A stretch of 64,000 nucleotides of DNA from Thermoflavifilum aggregans. GTDB taxonomy: Bacteria; Bacteroidota; Bacteroidia; Chitinophagales; Chitinophagaceae. This document shows, one piece after another, positions 54,286 to 63,463 of the stretch. The translations under genes and the position numbers were made by a program. Every line of letters starts with the position of its first letter. Position 1 is the stretch's first letter. The notes beneath the pieces were generated by a model. That model saw only the letters and a program-made list of their open reading frames with translations, did no database searches and had not been told where the DNA came from. The stretch covers positions 806,001 through 870,000 of the forward strand of contig NZ_PGFG01000001.1 of assembly GCF_002797735.1 (NCBI RefSeq), given 5' to 3'.

Positions 54286-56100
54286 CTACCCGCCGCTTTG
54301 TTTTTTCTTTTTCTCGTATTCCCGCATTTTGGCATTGTATTCATCCAGCTGTTTGTAGTAATCCAGGATTTGCTGGGAAACGGAATCACCGGGGTTAATC
54401 TTCAGGGCTTTCTGGGCAAAGCTGGTAGCACCTTCGCGGTTTTTAGCGTGGAGATAATCCACTGCAATCTGAGAATATACCTGGGAAGCCAGCTGAGGAT
54501 TGTAGGTAGCCAGTTTGTCGGCATACGAGCTGGCTTTATCGTAATCGTTTTTGGTGAGGTAGGACGCAGCCAGATAGTAGTATACCCGTGCAACCTGACC
54601 TTGGTTTTCTGCATTCACGGTATCAACGAGACTCAGGTATTTTTGCAAAGGCTCAATGGCAAGTCCTACAGGTCCGGTTGAAGCCGTATCTTTCATCATC
54701 AGGGCCTGTCCCCAGTAATAATATGCCGTACGTTGATTGGGCTTTTCCGGGAATTTTTTCGCCATTTCCTGGTACACGGCCACTGCGCTGTCAGGCTCGT
54801 CGCTGTACATCAGGGAAAATCCATACCAGAAATAATCCGCAACCTGTGCCTCTCCGTCGGCAAGATTCAGAATCTTTTTGTAGTACAATGCTGCTCCCCG
54901 GAAATTATCCTGCTTGCGCAGGTCTTCTGCTATACCACGCAGGGCATTCAGGTCCCGGGTGGTATCAGCTTCAATGGCTTTGGCAAAATAAATGTTGGCC
55001 AGTGAATCCTGATTTAATTTCATCAGGATCTGAGCATAGGTCTGATAGTCAAATTTGGCATACCTGGGATCCGGATGCCGGGAAAAATAAATGTCCATAT
55101 TCTTTTTGGCATCCAAGGAATCACCCAGAGCCAGGTCACTGACGGCAATCAGTTTATACAAACGTGTTTGGGTGGCTTCATTCACCTGATTCATGATTTC
55201 ATTTGCCTTTTCGATGGCCTGGCGGTATTTGGATGTATCGTGCTGCAGCAGACCCTGGGTATAAAGCAGATCCACAAGGTTCACCTGTGCATTTACTTTA
55301 TCATCAGCCAATGCCATGTATTGGTTCAGATATTGTTCAGCTGAATCCAGGTTGCGCAGCCGGTAATATTCATATAGATGCAGATAGGCAGGAGGATAGT
55401 TAGGATTGGCTTCAATAGCTTTGTGATAATATTCTAAAGCATTATCAAAAGCCCGGGCACTCATCAGCAATTCGGCATATTTATCGTAGGCCTGCGCGTC
55501 TTTGGGATCGGCATAAAATGCGTTCTGATAGTTGGTAGCAGCATCGCCTGCACCGCCTGGCAGCTGCAGCTGAGCATCAGCCAGCGCAATGTAATCATCG
55601 GCCGGGAAATTGCGATTTTTGTTTTTGCGGTCATTTCTCATTTGCACCAGCAGGTCAATGGCGTAGCGGTTATCGGCATTGGGAGATAGAGCGGTGGCTT
55701 CCAGAATAGCCCGCATCACTTCAAAATCCCGCCCTTTGGAAGCATCAAAAGCCTGCTGGATTTTTGCTTTGGCATCATCGTATTTCCCGTTGAGGATATC
55801 GAGGCGAGCCATGCCCACTGTATTCAGGGGTGAATTAGGATTGACCTGCAGCCCCTGCTGAAAGTCCATTCGGGCAGAGTCGGCCAGATCCAGCCCCAGA
55901 TCGGCAAGGCCCAGGTAATAATAAGCCCGGTCATCTTTGGGATGACTGGCTAGGTATTGTTGCAGTATCTGCTTGGCTGTCCGGAATTTCTGATACTTCA
56001 GATTCTGGATGGCATCATCCACACTTTGTGCATGAACAGCCGCACCTGTGGCCAGAAAGGCCAGCACCATAGCAAACTTCTTGATAAAGCGCATCTTCAT
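54286..56100 (-). CDS. exported TPR-repeat protein
   Basis: A 604-residue protein with a signal peptide (about 1-24, ending AAVHAQS) and tetratricopeptide repeats through nearly its whole length (for example DDRAYYYLGLADLGLDLADS, AQAYDKYAELLMSARAFDNA). It ends in a short Lys-rich tail. TPR solenoids bind other proteins; the partner is unknown. It lies 36 bases after the PstS-like gene in the same direction and likely forms an operon with it. Confidence 0.88.
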   Translation of the reverse strand: MKMRFIKKFAMVLAFLATGAAVHAQSVDDAIQNLKYQKFRTAKQILQQYLASHPKDDRAYYYLGLADLGLDLADSARMDFQQGLQVNPNSPLNTVGMARLDILNGKYDDAKAKIQQAFDASKGRDFEVMRAILEATALSPNADNRYAIDLLVQMRNDRKNKNRNFPADDYIALADAQLQLPGGAGDAATNYQNAFYADPKDAQAYDKYAELLMSARAFDNALEYYHKAIEANPNYPPAYLHLYEYYRLRNLDSAEQYLNQYMALADDKVNAQVNLVDLLYTQGLLQHDTSKYRQAIEKANEIMNQVNEATQTRLYKLIAVSDLALGDSLDAKKNMDIYFSRHPDPRYAKFDYQTYAQILMKLNQDSLANIYFAKAIEADTTRDLNALRGIAEDLRKQDNFRGAALYYKKILNLADGEAQVADYFWYGFSLMYSDEPDSAVAVYQEMAKKFPEKPNQRTAYYYWGQALMMKDTASTGPVGLAIEPLQKYLSLVDTVNAENQGQVARVYYYLAASYLTKNDYDKASSYADKLATYNPQLASQVYSQIAVDYLHAKNREGATSFAQKALKINPGDSVSQQILDYYKQLDEYNAKMREYEKKKKQSGG

Positions 56101-56136
56101 TGTGTATTCGTTTTTTAATGGACAATGATATATTAT

Positions 56137-57048
56137 TTACTGAATGGTAGCATCCCGAAATACAATATTCATCAAAGCCGGAAACAGGCGGTATTTTGCA
56201 ATAATCAGCTGTCCCTTGTCACTTGCCAGAAAGTTGACAAAACCCGTACCTAATCCGTAATAGGGTTCCCGCAAAATAAAATAAAATGCACGAGTCAATG
56301 GATAACTTTTTAAGGCAATATAGTATTGATAAGGTTTAAAGTATCGGGTTTCGCTTGCCGTTTTTAATCCAACCACGCGTACTTTTTTCAGAAATGAAAG
56401 CGCCAGGGTATCATAAGGATCTGATACCCAGCTCACACCAATCAATCCGATTGCATTTGGCGTGGAAGCCACATAATCAACCACCTGGGAAGGCCCATTG
56501 GCGGCCATTGCGTATCCGGGCAAGGGTTTCCCGTGATTGATGGAATCAATGATAAATCGCACTGTGCTGGAGTTTTGCTCATCAAAAACCAGCTGTACAG
56601 GCTTCCCATGATACTCGCCGGTGGTAATCTTTGCCAGTTCATCTACCGTCATGTTGGTGTCCGGATTGGAAGGATTCACAATCACGGCAACAGCATCCCA
56701 GGCCAGAATTTTGCTAACAATGGGTTCTTTGATGCTTTTGAAATAAGCCTTTTCTTGTTCATTCAGATCACGGGTAACGATGATTAGGCGAGCACTGTCA
56801 TTGAGCAAATCTTTAAAACAATCGGCTTCCGGCTTGTAGGAAGCAATGATATGTGCCTGCGGATGCTGGGTTTCAAAGACCTTGATTTCCGAATCCATCA
56901 AAGGCTCATAGGAAATATCCACGCTGATATGGATAGTTCCGGATGTGGTGGTATCGGTAGGATGTTTTGCCTGCTGATTGCAGGATGTCCAGGAAAAACA
57001 TGCGAGCCAGAGGCCCAGGAATCCGGTGATGAGTTTTTGTGTTTTCAT
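56137..57048 (-). CDS. PstS-like phosphate-binding lipoprotein
   Basis: A 303-residue predicted lipoprotein: signal peptide with lipobox ending in C23 (SWTSC), then a PBP-like (PstS-family) substrate-binding domain with ISYEPLMDSEIKVFE near the start and the GVSWVSDP segment. There are no pstC, pstA or pstB genes, so it is unlikely to feed a standard phosphate importer. It sits between a small membrane protein and a TPR protein in the same direction. Confidence 0.85.
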   Translation of the reverse strand: MKTQKLITGFLGLWLACFSWTSCNQQAKHPTDTTTSGTIHISVDISYEPLMDSEIKVFETQHPQAHIIASYKPEADCFKDLLNDSARLIIVTRDLNEQEKAYFKSIKEPIVSKILAWDAVAVIVNPSNPDTNMTVDELAKITTGEYHGKPVQLVFDEQNSSTVRFIIDSINHGKPLPGYAMAANGPSQVVDYVASTPNAIGLIGVSWVSDPYDTLALSFLKKVRVVGLKTASETRYFKPYQYYIALKSYPLTRAFYFILREPYYGLGTGFVNFLASDKGQLIIAKYRLFPALMNIVFRDATIQ

Positions 57049-57069
57049 CCCAAAATAATTAACAGTATC

Positions 57070-57303
57070 TTAACGATCCTGATCTGAAAAAGAAAAATAT
57101 GATTTCCAGCTTTTGATAATCCTATAGGTTCCGTAGATCAGCACAATCGCACCAAACACGTAAGTAAAAGTTTTATCCAGAGAAAACTGCAAATGCAATT
57201 GCTCATGGAAAAACAGCACCAATCCCACACACACGTAGCAGGCTCCTATCAATCCGCTGACCATGGCGCTTAATTTTTTGCTTTTTTGTCGGTACGGTTC
57301 CAT
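57070..57303 (-). CDS. small two-helix membrane protein
   Basis: A 77-residue protein with two membrane helices (about 13-32 and 45-63) and charged ends, starting MEPYRQKSKKLSAMVSGLIG. I do not recognise a family. It is 21 bases upstream of the PstS-like gene and is probably co-transcribed with it. Its promoter is unclear; a TATAATTG (one mismatch) lies close upstream. Confidence 0.65.
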   Translation of the reverse strand: MEPYRQKSKKLSAMVSGLIGACYVCVGLVLFFHEQLHLQFSLDKTFTYVFGAIVLIYGTYRIIKSWKSYFSFSDQDR

Positions 57304-57423
57304 ACAGAAGCTGGCAATTATACAAAAAGATTTTCACTCACCTGCCTTGTCTCTCGTTGAAAAGATGAGCGGGCCATATTTTTTCCACAGCTTGTTTTTC
57401 AGGCCTTATGACGGGAAAGAATG

Positions 57424-57431
57424 TAATTTTG
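57424..57431 (+). promoter_or_regulatory. -7 promoter element (TAATTTTG) before the phosphatase-hisS operon
   Basis: An exact TAnnTTTG match, 65 bases before ATG 57497, in the 193-base gap between divergent genes. Confidence 0.45.
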
Positions 57432-57496
57432 CCGCCTGGAATGCATTTTCAGTGTGAGAAGATAAGTATCTGCAAATATTTTTAACAAACTGTTGC

Positions 57497-58006
57497 ATGC
57501 ATACACTGCCTACGCGGGTGTTGATAGTCTGTTTGGGAAATATCTGCCGTTCGCCGATGGCAGAAGGTATTTTCCGGAAGTTGGCTGAAGATTATGGTTT
57601 GGCTGTTGAGGTAGACTCAGCGGGTACAAGCGATTGGCATGCTGGTGAAAAACCTGATCGCAGGGCCATTGCTACGGCAAGCCGCCATGGAATTGACATC
57701 AGCCAGCATCGCGCAAGGCCGTTTGGCAGGGCCGATTTTGACAGGTATGATTATATTTTTGTGATGGATAGGGAAAACCTGCACCAGGTGATGCAGCAGG
57801 CGCGCCATGAGGATGACCGCAAAAAAGTGTTTATGCTCACGGAAGCCCTGTCGCCGCAGCATCCGGTATCTGTTCCTGACCCCTGGTTTGATGATGTGTT
57901 GTTTGAACCGGTCTTTCAGCAAATAAAAGCTGCCTGTGAAGCCTGGCTGAAGAAATGGATTGCTCATCCCGAAATGAAGAATACGAATCGCTATCAACAT
58001 GATTAA
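57497..58006 (+). CDS. low-molecular-weight protein tyrosine phosphatase
   Basis: A 169-residue LMW-PTP. The P-loop CLGNICRS is at 12-19 (catalytic C12, R18) and the general-acid aspartate D128 is in VPDPWFDD. Some family members regulate exopolysaccharide export with tyrosine kinases; others may act as arsenate reductases, which need extra cysteines not seen here. It overlaps hisS by eight bases, so the two are co-expressed. Confidence 0.93.
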   Translation: MHTLPTRVLIVCLGNICRSPMAEGIFRKLAEDYGLAVEVDSAGTSDWHAGEKPDRRAIATASRHGIDISQHRARPFGRADFDRYDYIFVMDRENLHQVMQQARHEDDRKKVFMLTEALSPQHPVSVPDPWFDDVLFEPVFQQIKAACEAWLKKWIAHPEMKNTNRYQHD

Positions 58007-59369
58007 ACCTGCTTTACCCAAGGGCACGCGCGATTTTGCTCCTGATGCGGTGCGCAAAAGGCAATATTTGTTTCAAACTATCCGGACCTGCTTTGAATTA
58101 TTTGGCTTTGAACCTATTGAAACGCCGGCCATGGAAAACCTCAGCACCTTGCTGGGCAAATACGGCGAAGAAGGGGATAAGCTCATATTTCGCATTCTGA
58201 ATAACGGTAATATTCTTCCTCTTGCGCAGCAGGCGAAGGATAACCGCGAGCTGGCCAATCTGCTTTGCGAAAAAGCGTTGCGCTATGATCTGACTATTCC
58301 TTTTGCCCGCTACGTGGTGATGAATCAGCATCAGGTGGTATTTCCCTTCCGGCGGTATCAGATACAACCCGTCTGGCGGGCCGACAGGCCGCAAAAAGGG
58401 CGCTACCGGGAATTTTTTCAGTGTGATGCGGATATTGTAGGGAGTCATTCCCTGTTGAATGAGGTTGAACTCATCAGGCTTTACCAGCTTGTATTTTCTC
58501 GCCTGTCACTTCGTGTAAGCATTCGCATCAATCACCGTAAATTTTTGCAGGCTCTGGCAGCATCCTGCGGGGATTCATCCTGGATGCCTGTGATCACCAC
58601 AGCCATTGACAAGCTCGACAAAACCTCCATGCAGCAGGTGGAAGTCGAATTGCAGGAGAAAGGCCTGCCGGAGCATGCGCTGCATCTGATCCGGGCTTAT
58701 GTGGAGCTTTCTGCTCAATCGGCGGATGATCGGCTCCAGGCTGTGCTGGAGTTGCTGAAACATCATCCGGCTGCCGAGGAGGCGGTGAAGGATGTATCAT
58801 TTGTCATGGAACAACTGAAAGGTACAGCATCGGCCTGGGCATCCGTGGATGTGGATTTTACCCTTGCCCGGGGGCTGGATTATTACACAGGTCTGATCCT
58901 GGAGGTGAAGTCACTGGAAACAGACATGGGTAGCCTGGGCGGCGGGGGACGATATGATAATCTGACAGGATTATTTGGTCTGCCGGGTGTACCCGGAGTG
59001 GGTATTTCCTTTGGTGTGGAGCGCATTTACGACGTGATGGAAAGCCTGCAGCGTTTTCCTGCATCAACGGGTATGTCAACCCAGGTGCTCTGGCTTCGGA
59101 TGGATGATGGCCTGCTTGCTCAGGTGCTGCAATATGCTATGGAATTAAGGCAGGAAGGTATTACCACAGAAGTATATCCCGATGCTGTGAAAATGGATAA
59201 ACAATTGAAATATGCCGACAAAAAAGGTATTCCATTGGTGCTGATGATGGGTTCAAGGGAATATGCTCGGCAAATGGTTGCCATAAAAGACCTTCGCAGT
59301 GGCGTGCAAACGGAAGTGCCGTTGGATCGGCTGAAGGAGACTATCCGGCTTCAGCTTGCTGTGCGCTGA
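57999..59369 (+). CDS. hisS: histidyl-tRNA synthetase
   Basis: A 456-residue class II synthetase. Motif 1 is in the N-terminal region (PKGTRDFAPDAV), motif 2 around RYQIQPVWRADRPQKGRYREF, the histidine-specific ARGLDYYTGLILEV, and motif 3 GVGISFGVERI. A C-terminal anticodon-binding domain follows. The ATG overlaps the phosphatase stop. The stop overlaps the DsbD-like gene on the other strand by 19 bases. Confidence 0.97.
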   Translation: MIKPALPKGTRDFAPDAVRKRQYLFQTIRTCFELFGFEPIETPAMENLSTLLGKYGEEGDKLIFRILNNGNILPLAQQAKDNRELANLLCEKALRYDLTIPFARYVVMNQHQVVFPFRRYQIQPVWRADRPQKGRYREFFQCDADIVGSHSLLNEVELIRLYQLVFSRLSLRVSIRINHRKFLQALAASCGDSSWMPVITTAIDKLDKTSMQQVEVELQEKGLPEHALHLIRAYVELSAQSADDRLQAVLELLKHHPAAEEAVKDVSFVMEQLKGTASAWASVDVDFTLARGLDYYTGLILEVKSLETDMGSLGGGGRYDNLTGLFGLPGVPGVGISFGVERIYDVMESLQRFPASTGMSTQVLWLRMDDGLLAQVLQYAMELRQEGITTEVYPDAVKMDKQLKYADKKGIPLVLMMGSREYARQMVAIKDLRSGVQTEVPLDRLKETIRLQLAVR

Positions 59370-61411
59370 TCAAACCTCTCCAATGCTTTTTGAAGAAATT
59401 GCAGAAAACGGGCTGGATCCGGATCGTAGCCATAGCCCTGATTGGTAAGCGGATTGCCCTGTGGATCCAGGATAACATAATATGGCTGGGCATTTCTGTT
59501 AAATCTTGCTGCTTCAAAATCTGCATTTTTCTGTCCCAGGGTTTTAATCTTTGTACCATCCACCTTGGAAACATATTGCAAGCTGTCGGGTAGCGGCGTG
59601 CGATCGTCCACGTACAGGGAAAGCAGAATAAAATGCTGGTTAATCATCTGTCGTACAGCAGGATCTGTCCATACGGCATTTTCCATTTTCCTGCAATTCA
59701 CACACGACCAGCCAGTGAAATCTACCATGACGGGCTTATGTTGTTCCCGGGCAACCTGTAAGGCTTCCTCGTAGTCGTAATATGCCGTATATCCGGGTGG
59801 TGTTGATTTGGCAAAAATGTCCGCATATTTTCTGGGTTGAACAGAAGCAGCTGAAGTGCCTGTGGCCACATATTGTGCCTGCGAAGGGAAATACATCCCC
59901 GAATAATTAGGCAGAAATCCGCTGACAATGCCACGAAGCTCAGCACCAAACAATCCCGGAATCAGATAAATGGTAAGAGCCAGAAACACCATGGCAAAAA
60001 ACAATCTTGGAATGGAAAGTGCCTGAGGCGGGGTATCACCGGCCAGGCGCAGCTTTCCAAGCAAATACAGTCCCGTAAGTCCGAAGATGACAATCCAGAT
60101 AGCCAGGAAAACTTCTTTATTCAAAATGTTCCAGTGATAGGCCATATCCACGTTTGAAAGGAATTTGAAAGCCAATGCCAGCTCCACAAAGCCCAGTGTA
60201 ACTTTCACGGTGTTGAGCCAGCCTCCTGGCCGGGCTACTTTCTGCAGCCATTGCGGAAAAATCGCAAAGACAGAAAACGGAATGGCCAGCGCCAGCGAAA
60301 ATCCGAACATGCCTACCAGCGGGCCACTTACACCTCCATGCACGGCCAGCACCAGCAGATTGCCGATGATGGGAGCTGTGCAGGAAAAGGACACAATAGC
60401 CAGCGTAAGCGCCATGAAAAAAATACCCGCAAGACTCCCTATTCCTGCCCGCGCATCTGTTTGGGTAGCCAGAGCACCGGGTAAGCGGATTTCAAAGGCA
60501 CCTAAAAAAGAAAGAGCAAACAATACAAACAATACGAAGAAAATCAGATTCACCCAGATGTTGCTGGCCAGGGTGTTTAAAGCTCCCACACCCAGCAGGC
60601 GCGTAATGATAAATCCCAGTCCGGTATAAATCACGATGATGGAAAGGGAATACACAGCTGCATGCCGGATGGCTTTGCTCCTGGACGCACTTCGTTTGAT
60701 AAAAAAGCTTACGGTAAGGGGTATCATGGAAAATACACAGGGTGTAATCAATGCCAGAAAACCCCCGCCCAGGCTGGCCCAGAATATCCACCAGAGCGAT
60801 TTACCAGGAGCTTCATCTGATTGGTTTGCGACACCCACGGCGGTTTGTTCCTGATGATTGGTTTTTGAAATTTGTTGTACATCAGCCTGGCCCGAAGGCA
60901 GATTCATCAAACCAGAATCCGCACCAGCAGGTGAAGCTATTTGCCCAGATGCATTGCCTGTGAGCCGAAATGAAAAAGGAACTTCTTTGGGAGGCAGACA
61001 ATTTTTATCGTTGCAAACCATGTATTCCAGGCTGCCTTCAATTTTTCCGCTACCAGGTCCAGCCTGTTTAACCGTTTGCACAAAATCAACCTCCCGTTCA
61101 AAATATTTCAATACCGTACCGAAAGCCCCGTCAAAATGGGAGATTTTTTTACCGTGTTCCTGCACAGGTCCGATCAATTTCCAGCCCTGTAGCTGCTGAA
61201 AATGGAAGGATGTGGGAATAGGTCCTTCACCGGCATCCTGGGCATAAATGTGCCAGCCGGGGTCAATACTTGCCCGGAAATGCAACTCATACGTGGTATC
61301 GTTGATTTTTTGAGCCGAAAAATTCCAGCGAACTGGATTGAGGAGCTGGGCGCGGGCTGCAGACAAGGCCGTTATCGCAAACCATACAAGAAGGAGGAAT
61401 ATTTTCTTCAT
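59351..61411 (-). CDS. DsbD-like thiol:disulfide interchange protein
   Basis: A 686-residue membrane protein passing reducing equivalents from cytoplasm to periplasm. A signal peptide is followed by a DsbD alpha-like beta domain, a CcdA/DsbD membrane domain of about eight helices, and a C-terminal thioredoxin-like domain with CVNC (GWSCVNCRKMENAVW). It is longer than E. coli DsbD (565). ATG 61411 gives a clean signal peptide. Partner proteins are not in the window. Confidence 0.92.
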   Translation of the reverse strand: MKKIFLLLVWFAITALSAARAQLLNPVRWNFSAQKINDTTYELHFRASIDPGWHIYAQDAGEGPIPTSFHFQQLQGWKLIGPVQEHGKKISHFDGAFGTVLKYFEREVDFVQTVKQAGPGSGKIEGSLEYMVCNDKNCLPPKEVPFSFRLTGNASGQIASPAGADSGLMNLPSGQADVQQISKTNHQEQTAVGVANQSDEAPGKSLWWIFWASLGGGFLALITPCVFSMIPLTVSFFIKRSASRSKAIRHAAVYSLSIIVIYTGLGFIITRLLGVGALNTLASNIWVNLIFFVLFVLFALSFLGAFEIRLPGALATQTDARAGIGSLAGIFFMALTLAIVSFSCTAPIIGNLLVLAVHGGVSGPLVGMFGFSLALAIPFSVFAIFPQWLQKVARPGGWLNTVKVTLGFVELALAFKFLSNVDMAYHWNILNKEVFLAIWIVIFGLTGLYLLGKLRLAGDTPPQALSIPRLFFAMVFLALTIYLIPGLFGAELRGIVSGFLPNYSGMYFPSQAQYVATGTSAASVQPRKYADIFAKSTPPGYTAYYDYEEALQVAREQHKPVMVDFTGWSCVNCRKMENAVWTDPAVRQMINQHFILLSLYVDDRTPLPDSLQYVSKVDGTKIKTLGQKNADFEAARFNRNAQPYYVILDPQGNPLTNQGYGYDPDPARFLQFLQKALERFDQRTAS

Positions 61412-61545
61412 GGGCTTTGGTTTCGTGGTAATGATATACAAAAATGGGAGAATTCAATGAAACGATAGGTAGTTGTTGTTACAGAACGGTAGATTTTAAC
61501 GAAATCATAAATTCTATCCCTGTGGTGATGGAACTGACACTGCCA

Positions 61546-62280
61546 TTATTTGGCCAGGAAAGCTTCGGCTGTCAGGTTGCGGGTGTTTGAAGCTGCTTCA
61601 GAAAGAATGCTTTCGAAGATGAATCTGCCGTCTGTATTTCCCAGCTCAGCCAGCACAGCCCGTTCCGGATGAGGCATCATGCCAAACACATTTTTTTCCC
61701 GGTTGCAGATGCCTGCAATATGATGCAGGGAACCATTGGGATTGCTGGCTGCAGATACTTCCCCGTGCTCATCACAATACTGAAATATGACCTGACCGTT
61801 GGCAAACAGGTTTTCGATAGTATCTTCATCTGCATAGTATCTGCCTTCTGCATGGGCAATGGGGATCAGCAGCGGGCAATGGGCTGCCTTGCGTGTGAGC
61901 AGGGTGTCTGGCTGCCTGCTGATGATATAGGTGTTGCGACAGATGAAATTACGCCCGGCATTGGGCAGCAAAACTCCCGGCAGTAAATGGGCTTCACAGA
62001 GAATTTGAAATCCGTTGCACACACCCAGCACTTTCCCGCCCTTCCGGGCAAATGCAATAACGGACGACATAATGGGGCTGAAGCGGGCCAGTGCACCGCA
62101 ACGCAGATAATCCCCGTATGAAAATCCACCCGGGAGGATAATCATATCGTCCGTGGAAAAAGCCGAAAGATCGGTGTCTTTATGCCATAAACGGATGACC
62201 TGTTGCCCCATCGCATGCAAGGCATCTATCATGTCCTGATCGCAATTGGAACCGGGGAATGTGACTACGCCAAATTTCAT
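61546..62280 (-). CDS. purQ: FGAM synthase glutaminase subunit PurQ
   Basis: PurQ supplies ammonia from glutamine for formylglycinamidine ribonucleotide synthase in purine synthesis. The 244-residue class I glutaminase has C88 (VLGVCNGFQIL) and the H204-E206 pair (PHPERA). It starts MKFGVVTFPGSNCD; an ATG four codons earlier is possible. The synthase part (purL) and purS are not in the window. Confidence 0.95.
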   Translation of the reverse strand: MKFGVVTFPGSNCDQDMIDALHAMGQQVIRLWHKDTDLSAFSTDDMIILPGGFSYGDYLRCGALARFSPIMSSVIAFARKGGKVLGVCNGFQILCEAHLLPGVLLPNAGRNFICRNTYIISRQPDTLLTRKAAHCPLLIPIAHAEGRYYADEDTIENLFANGQVIFQYCDEHGEVSAASNPNGSLHHIAGICNREKNVFGMMPHPERAVLAELGNTDGRFIFESILSEAASNTRNLTAEAFLAK

Positions 62281-62407
62281 ACTGTCCAGCATTTATTGCA
62301 ATATCCGCATGAGCTACAAGTGCAGGGGATTAGCTGCCTGCCCGGTACATGCTTGTTTGCAAACATCTACGATATCTACAAAGGTACTATTCCTGCTGAA
62401 AATGCCA

Positions 62408-63463
62408 TCAGAAATGCCTGTTCCAGGGAAAAAGGCTGATCTGGGGTTGATGAACAGGCAGGTAAATAACAGCCCAGGCGAGCAAAATCAGCAAAATATG
62501 CAGCAGATTGATGGTCCATCTCAGGCGATGTACCGGCACATACCACCACAGATTGCTGGCAAATGCCGAGATCACCAACACCAGCGGAAGCCAGTCAGCC
62601 ATGGAAGAAAAACCATCCCACAATACGAGAGCAATGGCAATGATGCCAAAACATAGCAGCAATATCCAGCTTTTCCGCACCTGAATCATCATTCCTACCA
62701 TATGATGCCAAACCAATCCCAACCCGATCACAAACATCAGTCCCAACACTACCAAACTCACCGTTACCCATTGATTGAGCCAATCCGTATGCCATTGCCT
62801 GTTGATCGTAAATTTCCAGATCTGCCAGGAGAAATGATCAAGCAGAAAACTTCCTACTGCATAAAAGTAGATGGGTGTAAGCCATCCCATCAATACTAGC
62901 AACCATTCGGCTATACGAAAAGGTCTGTTGACCATCATGACCAACCACAACAATATCAGAAAGATGCTGAAAGAAGCAGATATCAAACTGGCTATGCCAA
63001 TCATAAGCCCTGCATTGTAAATCTGTGCACGCCTGATGGATTGCTGATCGGGATGAAAAACAATGCCAAGCGATGGCAGTAAAAAGCAACAGGCCACCAA
63101 AGAAGCAGACATTTGATTCCAAGCCGGGTGAAAAGTGCTGAGCAACAAAAAGCTCATGGCAGGATAGTAATTTCTCCCCGGCAGAAGATGATAGCGAATC
63201 AACAGCTGATTGAGCTCCAATGCCAGGATAAAAAGCAACGATACAGCTATCCACTGAAAATGACCATTTCCCCAATGCAAATCATGTTGCAAAGCGGAGA
63301 CCGGATAGGTGTACAGAAAACCCGCATGCGGATCGGATATAACCGGTAAAGGTTGAATCAGAAAAATGATTTTCACACCCAGTGCATATAGCATCAGCCA
63401 CACCAGTGTGGATGGATTGCCCGACCGAAACAGATGCGTCACGTCAGAACTGAATTTTTGCAA
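62408..63463 (-). CDS. multi-spanning membrane protein, DUF6427-like
   Basis: A 351-residue protein with about ten membrane helices and very short loops. It resembles the Bacteroidota DUF6427 family, as I recall it, but no sequence motif proves this. Its start overlaps the upstream partial gene by 20 bases, so they are co-transcribed. About 130 bases separate its end from purQ. Function unknown. Confidence 0.7.
   Translation of the reverse strand: MQKFSSDVTHLFRSGNPSTLVWLMLYALGVKIIFLIQPLPVISDPHAGFLYTYPVSALQHDLHWGNGHFQWIAVSLLFILALELNQLLIRYHLLPGRNYYPAMSFLLLSTFHPAWNQMSASLVACCFLLPSLGIVFHPDQQSIRRAQIYNAGLMIGIASLISASFSIFLILLWLVMMVNRPFRIAEWLLVLMGWLTPIYFYAVGSFLLDHFSWQIWKFTINRQWHTDWLNQWVTVSLVVLGLMFVIGLGLVWHHMVGMMIQVRKSWILLLCFGIIAIALVLWDGFSSMADWLPLVLVISAFASNLWWYVPVHRLRWTINLLHILLILLAWAVIYLPVHQPQISLFPWNRHF

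Noticed and set aside
56137-57048. Calling the lipoprotein a phosphate transporter PstS
   Set aside because: No permease, ATPase or phoU gene is near; only the binding-protein fold is visible.
57441-57485. A 14-codon open frame upstream of the phosphatase gene
   Set aside because: Very short, no supporting features; a leader peptide cannot be argued from sequence alone.
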